Shown here piece after piece: positions 13,662 through 16,363 of a DNA stretch of 16,363 nt. Below the pieces are notes generated by a model. The model saw only the letters and a list, made by a program, of their open reading frames with translations. It was not told the origin of the DNA and did no database searches. Position 1 is the first letter of the stretch. Each line of letters begins with the position of its first letter. Origin of the DNA: Alphaproteobacteria bacterium (GTDB taxonomy: Bacteria > Pseudomonadota > Alphaproteobacteria > RF32 > CAG-239); NCBI GenBank assembly GCA_020025875.1, contig JAHHRI010000030.1, positions 1 to 16,363 of the forward strand. The letters run 5' to 3'. The position numbers and the translations under genes are program-made.

Positions 13662-13662
13662 T
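13643..13662. promoter_or_regulatory. 20-bp perfect palindrome in a divergent promoter region, likely operator
   Basis: ATTGTGTTAATTAACACAAT is perfectly self-complementary. It covers the -35 of the ELM1-family promoter and the expected transcription start of the secreted-protein gene, so one regulator could control both. It is followed by C and seven T's, so as RNA it could also fold as a terminator-like hairpin for plus-strand transcription. Confidence 0.55.
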
Positions 13663-13688
13663 CTTTTTTTAACCGACCGGAGGCTGCA

Positions 13689-13994
13689 ATGAAAAAGTTT
13701 GCCTTATTTTTAACCGTTTTGATGACTGTTTTTTCCTCTGCGGCAAATGCCCAGATGTCTGCCACCCGAGATGCGCAATATATGGCTGTGCTGCGTGCGG
13801 TTGTCAATTATAAGATTGACGACGAGGAAAACATCCGCAACGTTGAGCGCCTGCGCGAAAACCGCCGGTTTAACGAAAAAGTGCAAAAAATGCTGGACAA
13901 GCTGAGCAACGACCGTAGCAAAAACACCACCAACCGCCAAGTTCTCAAGATTTTGGAGCAGGCGGGAAAAGATCTGTACAATCTTTTAGATTAA
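13689..13994 (+). CDS. small secreted helical protein of unknown function
   Basis: A 101-residue protein with a clear signal peptide (MKKFALFLTVLMTV, then SSAANA; cleavage after residue 21), leaving an 80-residue mature chain. The mature part is predicted helical, charged and lacks cysteine, with RNVERLRENRRFNEKVQKM and LKILEQAGKDLYNLLD as amphipathic stretches. No family is recognised. The ATG follows a strong CGGAGG at a good distance. It lies downstream of the palindromic operator candidate. No terminator separates it from the lipoprotein gene about 60 bases on, so the two are probably one transcript. Periplasmic location is inferred from the signal peptide. Confidence 0.82.
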   Translation: MKKFALFLTVLMTVFSSAANAQMSATRDAQYMAVLRAVVNYKIDDEENIRNVERLRENRRFNEKVQKMLDKLSNDRSKNTTNRQVLKILEQAGKDLYNLLD

Positions 13995-14055
13995 GCAATG
14001 TTTAACCAAGCGGTGATAGTATTTTGAGAAAAGATTTAACCATATGGGGAAAAAG

Positions 14056-14532
14056 ATGAAAAAACAAAAATATGTGATGTTGTTTGCGGCTTTTCTGCTT
14101 TTCGGGTGTCAATATCACGAGTTTTATTATGACGAAGATGTTCTGAATGCCGACAACGGCACGGCGGCAGAGTCGACGACCGCAGCCGACGGTGCTGACA
14201 GGGCGTCAACCGCCGCGCAGACGGAAGCGGCAAAAAGTTCACCTTCGGAAGCTGCCGCCGCAAAAGAAGTTGAGGCAAAGCAGCCGCAGCAACCGACGGA
14301 AAAGCTGGTTTACGATTCTGCTTATGACCGTTTTTTGGAAAATGTGGTCATTAAGGCGCGTACGGAAAATGACATAACTTACGAGTATAAAGATGTTCGT
14401 GTTGACGAGCTGGCGCCGCTTGCTTCCCGCTATTGTAAGGAGCACGGCAACCGCACGGCGGTTTTGCGCAGCGTGATTCTCTACAAAAATTATGCGCGCC
14501 GTGCCACATTTGACTGTCTACGCTTGCAATAG
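14056..14532 (+). CDS. putative lipoprotein of unknown function
   Basis: 158 residues from the ATG at 14056; an in-frame ATG four codons earlier (14044) is less likely because GGGGAAAAAG just before 14056 looks like the ribosome-binding site. The N terminus is a type II signal peptide ending LLFGC (Cys 18 from this start), a slightly loose lipobox since Phe takes a position usually filled by a small residue. It is followed by YHEFYYDED. A low-complexity linker of about 50 residues rich in Ala, Glu, Ser, Thr and Gln follows. The C-terminal domain of about 70 residues (VYDSAYDRFLENVVIKA onward) has two cysteines, in YCKEHG and FDCLRLQ, able to form a disulfide. No family is recognised. The anchor-linker-domain layout suggests a part that reaches across the periplasm. 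Confidence 0.8.
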   Translation: MKKQKYVMLFAAFLLFGCQYHEFYYDEDVLNADNGTAAESTTAADGADRASTAAQTEAAKSSPSEAAAAKEVEAKQPQQPTEKLVYDSAYDRFLENVVIKARTENDITYEYKDVRVDELAPLASRYCKEHGNRTAVLRSVILYKNYARRATFDCLRLQ

Positions 14533-14552
14533 GCTTTGTAAAACTCTATATA
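14524..14552 (+). promoter_or_regulatory. candidate promoter for the cbpA-like gene
   Basis: TTGCAA (14524-14529) and TATATA (14547-14552) are 17 bp apart. The -35 overlaps the last codons of the lipoprotein gene. Confidence 0.4.
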
Positions 14553-14598
14553 GATACAAAGAAATCAATATGGCAAACGTATCGGTCAAGAGTATCAG

Positions 14599-15513
14599 AT
14601 GGGAAAAGATTTATACAACATTTTAGGTGTGTCTGCAAAAGCTAGCAAAGCGGAAATAAAATCCGCCTACCACAAGCTTGCGCGCAAATATCATCCCGAT
14701 GTTAACAAGGACAATCCGTCGGCTGCCGAAAAATTCAAAGAAATTTCGGCGGCGTATGACATTTTGGGAGATGACGAAAAAAGAAAGAAATATGACAACC
14801 GAGAAATTGACGGTGACGGCAAGCCGACCGGTTTCGGTCAGGGGGGCTATGGTGCCGGCAATCCGTTCGGGCAGGGTGGTTTTTATTCTTCTGCCGGCGG
14901 AGGGAATGCCAATTTTGACTTTTCTTCCATTTTCGGCGACGATATTTTTTCGGCTTTCGGCGGAGCTCAGGGGGCGCGTCAGGGTTTTGCCCGCCGCCCG
15001 CGCAAAGGCGACGACATCACATACACCATGCGGATAGATTTTTTAACGGCGGTTCGCGGCGGTCAACGGCAAGTTGCTTTCGGCGGGCGCAACATCAACG
15101 TCAAAATTCCTTCCGGCTCCATAGACGGGCAGATGCTTCGCCTTAAAGGGCTGGGCGCCCCCGGACAATATAACGGCGAAAACGGCGATATATTGATTAC
15201 CCTCAATGTTGACAAACACCCCTATTTTAATTTGGAAGGGCAGAACATTGTCATGGAATTGCCGATCAGCATTAAAGAAGCGGTGTTGGGCGCCAAAATC
15301 ACCGTTCCCACCATTGACGGGCAAGTTGCGGTAAAGATACCGCCCTATGCCGGCAGCGGCGACAAACTCCGCTTAAAAGGCAAGGGCATCAAAAACCGCA
15401 ATGGTCAGGGCGACCAGCTGATAGCCCTGAAAATTGTCGCTCCCCGCAATAAGAATCAAGATCTGGAAAAAGTGCTGCAAAGTATGCCGGACGAACAGGT
15501 AAGGACTTTTTGA
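14599..15513 (+). CDS. DnaJ C-terminal domain protein, CbpA type
   Basis: A 304-residue class B J-domain protein and probable DnaK co-chaperone. The J domain (1-70) has the essential HPD at 32-34 and the KFKEISAAYDIL helix. A Gly/Phe/Asn-rich region follows at about 77-135, including FSSIFGDDIFSAFGG. Two beta-rich substrate-binding domains fill 138-285 (RIDFLTAVRGGQRQV, VKIPSGSIDGQMLRLKGLG, GDILITLNV, KIPPYAGSGDKLRLKGKGI). No CxxCxGxG repeats are present, so it lacks the zinc region of true DnaJ and is of the CbpA/DjlA-like curved-DNA-binding class. No CbpM modulator gene is adjacent. The start has only an AAGAG-like ribosome-binding site. Its stop codon shares a base with the start of the next gene, so the two are translationally coupled. 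Confidence 0.93.
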   Translation: MGKDLYNILGVSAKASKAEIKSAYHKLARKYHPDVNKDNPSAAEKFKEISAAYDILGDDEKRKKYDNREIDGDGKPTGFGQGGYGAGNPFGQGGFYSSAGGGNANFDFSSIFGDDIFSAFGGAQGARQGFARRPRKGDDITYTMRIDFLTAVRGGQRQVAFGGRNINVKIPSGSIDGQMLRLKGLGAPGQYNGENGDILITLNVDKHPYFNLEGQNIVMELPISIKEAVLGAKITVPTIDGQVAVKIPPYAGSGDKLRLKGKGIKNRNGQGDQLIALKIVAPRNKNQDLEKVLQSMPDEQVRTF

Positions 15514-16079
15514 TGCTTTTGGAGGCTCTGCGCAACTTTGAATGGTTCAACGAAGCGGCGGATGTTGCGTTTGATGAGCGTGGTGTGCGGGTGACGGCAT
15601 CCCCGCAGACAGATTTTTGGCAGGATGCTGTTCGCGGCTATCATCGGGACAACGGTCATTTCTTTTTTGCCCGCCGTTGTGGCAGCTTTGTTCTGACGGT
15701 TTGTTGGCGTTTTGGCATTCCGGCAGAATTTGCCCAGTGTGGGCTGATGGGCAGAATAGATAAAAACCATTGGTTTAAAATTTCGGTTATGTCCAAAAAC
15801 GGCAGTTCGCTCAATATCGGCAGCGTTGTCACCGCCGGCGGCTGTTCGGATATGGCGCTGACGCCGCTTTCCGCGGGTTCGGCGACCATTTGGTTCAGAC
15901 TAAAGAAAAACGACGACGGCAGCTGCGAATTGTCCTATTCCGTGAACGGCAAGGTTTTCATTCCGGTTCGTCTTTTTCGGCTTCCGGTTGCAGCCGATTC
16001 CCTTTCTGCCGGTGTTTTTGCTTGCAGCCCGTCAGAAAAACCCTATACCGCGTTACTGACTTCGATAGATTTTTCATAA
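15513..16079 (+). CDS. DUF1349 domain protein, concanavalin A-like fold
   Basis: 188 residues from the ATG at 15513, which overlaps the CbpA-type gene stop as TGATG; a TTG one codon earlier is also possible. The sequence has the DUF1349 pattern: FEWFNEAADV, then ASPQTDFWQD near 29-38, GYHRDNGHFFF, a CGLMGRIDKNHWFKISV strand pair, WFRLKK, SYSVNGKVFIPVR and a late ACSPS. The family is predicted to adopt a concanavalin A-like beta-sandwich, as in carbohydrate-binding and glycosidase-associated domains. No signal peptide is present, so it is probably cytoplasmic. The coupling to a J-domain gene is of interest, but a functional link is inference only. No clear terminator was found after the stop. 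Confidence 0.88.
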   Translation: MLLEALRNFEWFNEAADVAFDERGVRVTASPQTDFWQDAVRGYHRDNGHFFFARRCGSFVLTVCWRFGIPAEFAQCGLMGRIDKNHWFKISVMSKNGSSLNIGSVVTAGGCSDMALTPLSAGSATIWFRLKKNDDGSCELSYSVNGKVFIPVRLFRLPVAADSLSAGVFACSPSEKPYTALLTSIDFS

Positions 16080-16174
16080 TTTGCTTATTTTGTTTTTGAG
16101 GAGTGAAGCTTTATCAAAAGGAGGCTTGCTCTGCTTTGGCATATTTATTTTGGCTGTTGCGTGCGGAGTGGTGG

Positions 16175-16363
16175 CGGTGAGAGGAAAGGCGAGGGGATGG
16201 AGAGGAAAAAGGGAGGAAAAAAGAGGAGTTGCAGCGAGAAAGAAAAGCGGGGGAATGGGGCGGAAAGAGAGAGGAAAAAAAGAGGATTCACGGCGAGAAA
16301 GAAAAGCGGGGGGACGGAGAGGAAAAAGGGAGGAAAAAAGAGGAGTTGCAGCGAGAGGAAAGG
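16175..16363 (+). repeat. purine-rich tandem repeat array, period 58-59 bp, running off the window
   Basis: From about 16175 the plus strand is almost only G and A. At least three copies of a 58-59 bp unit are seen, marked by GCGAGA at 16234, 16293 and 16351. Copy 1 and copy 3 are identical over 41 bases (16199-16239 and 16316-16356, offset 117). Copy 2 is more diverged. The array is cut by the window end. The first part of the gap, 16080-16174, has an isolated AAAAGGAGG at 16116-16124 but no complete gene. Frames across the purine tract stay open simply because stop codons need T. Confidence 0.9.

Noticed and set aside
16096..16363. Partial basic protein reading through the purine array from a TTG
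   Set aside because: The frame stays open only because a purine tract cannot supply stop codons containing T; the AAAAGGAGG at 16116 is badly spaced from any good start. It is kept only as a finding on the repeat.
16175..16363. CRISPR array at the right edge
   Set aside because: There are no constant repeats with unique spacers; the units are adjacent low-complexity tandem copies.

Overview
This window looks like a chromosomal segment of an alphaproteobacterium, probably an uncultured, host-associated or anaerobic lineage of moderate GC. The inference rests on several genes together: a gene-transfer-agent-type holin, a fused transporter/acyltransferase/ligase of the Aas type, an ELM1-family (DUF1022) protein, a cmk-rpsA pair, and an RquA-type rhodoquinone methyltransferase. 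No insertion sequence, CRISPR array, integrase or rRNA gene is visible. It reads as mostly core chromosome with a few lineage-specific secreted proteins.

Layout. The left edge (2-439, +) is the end of a holin-like membrane protein built from two copies of one module. It converges on a cold-shock protein gene (519-722, -) across a shared terminator. A long gene (1004-3826, +) encodes an Aas-like fusion whose ligase domain has lost its P-loop, its GYGxTE-type motif and its C-terminal end. A cysteine-rich secreted protein of unknown role follows (3897-4586, +). Then come a 340-base gap holding a possible 51-codon ORF, a two-helix membrane peptide (4927-5163, -), a small heat-shock protein with an export signal (5453-6061, -), tRNA-Ser(GGA) (6391-6481, -), and a probable two-gene unit on the minus strand: a zincin-like protein with a HExxQ motif (7218-8273) and an exported nitroreductase (6563-7159).

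The central block is translation and nucleotide housekeeping: rpsA (8466-10148, -) and cmk (10315-10986, -), with rsmE (11098-11856, +) divergent from cmk and overlapping rquA (to 12559, +). rquA converges on the ELM1-family gene (12612-13589, -) over a strong terminator. A 20-bp perfect palindrome lies between the ELM1 gene and a divergent set of small envelope genes: a short secreted helical protein (13689-13994) and a lipoprotein (14056-14532). A CbpA-type DnaJ protein (14599-15513) and a DUF1349 protein (15513-16079) follow, sharing one base.

The last ~190 bases are an almost pure purine tandem array with a period of 58-59 bp that runs off the window edge. The points most worth checking are RquA (rhodoquinone, hence fumarate respiration), the eroded ligase domain of the Aas-like protein, the exported small heat-shock protein, the HExxQ protein and the purine array. 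No complete, obviously new multi-gene system is evident.
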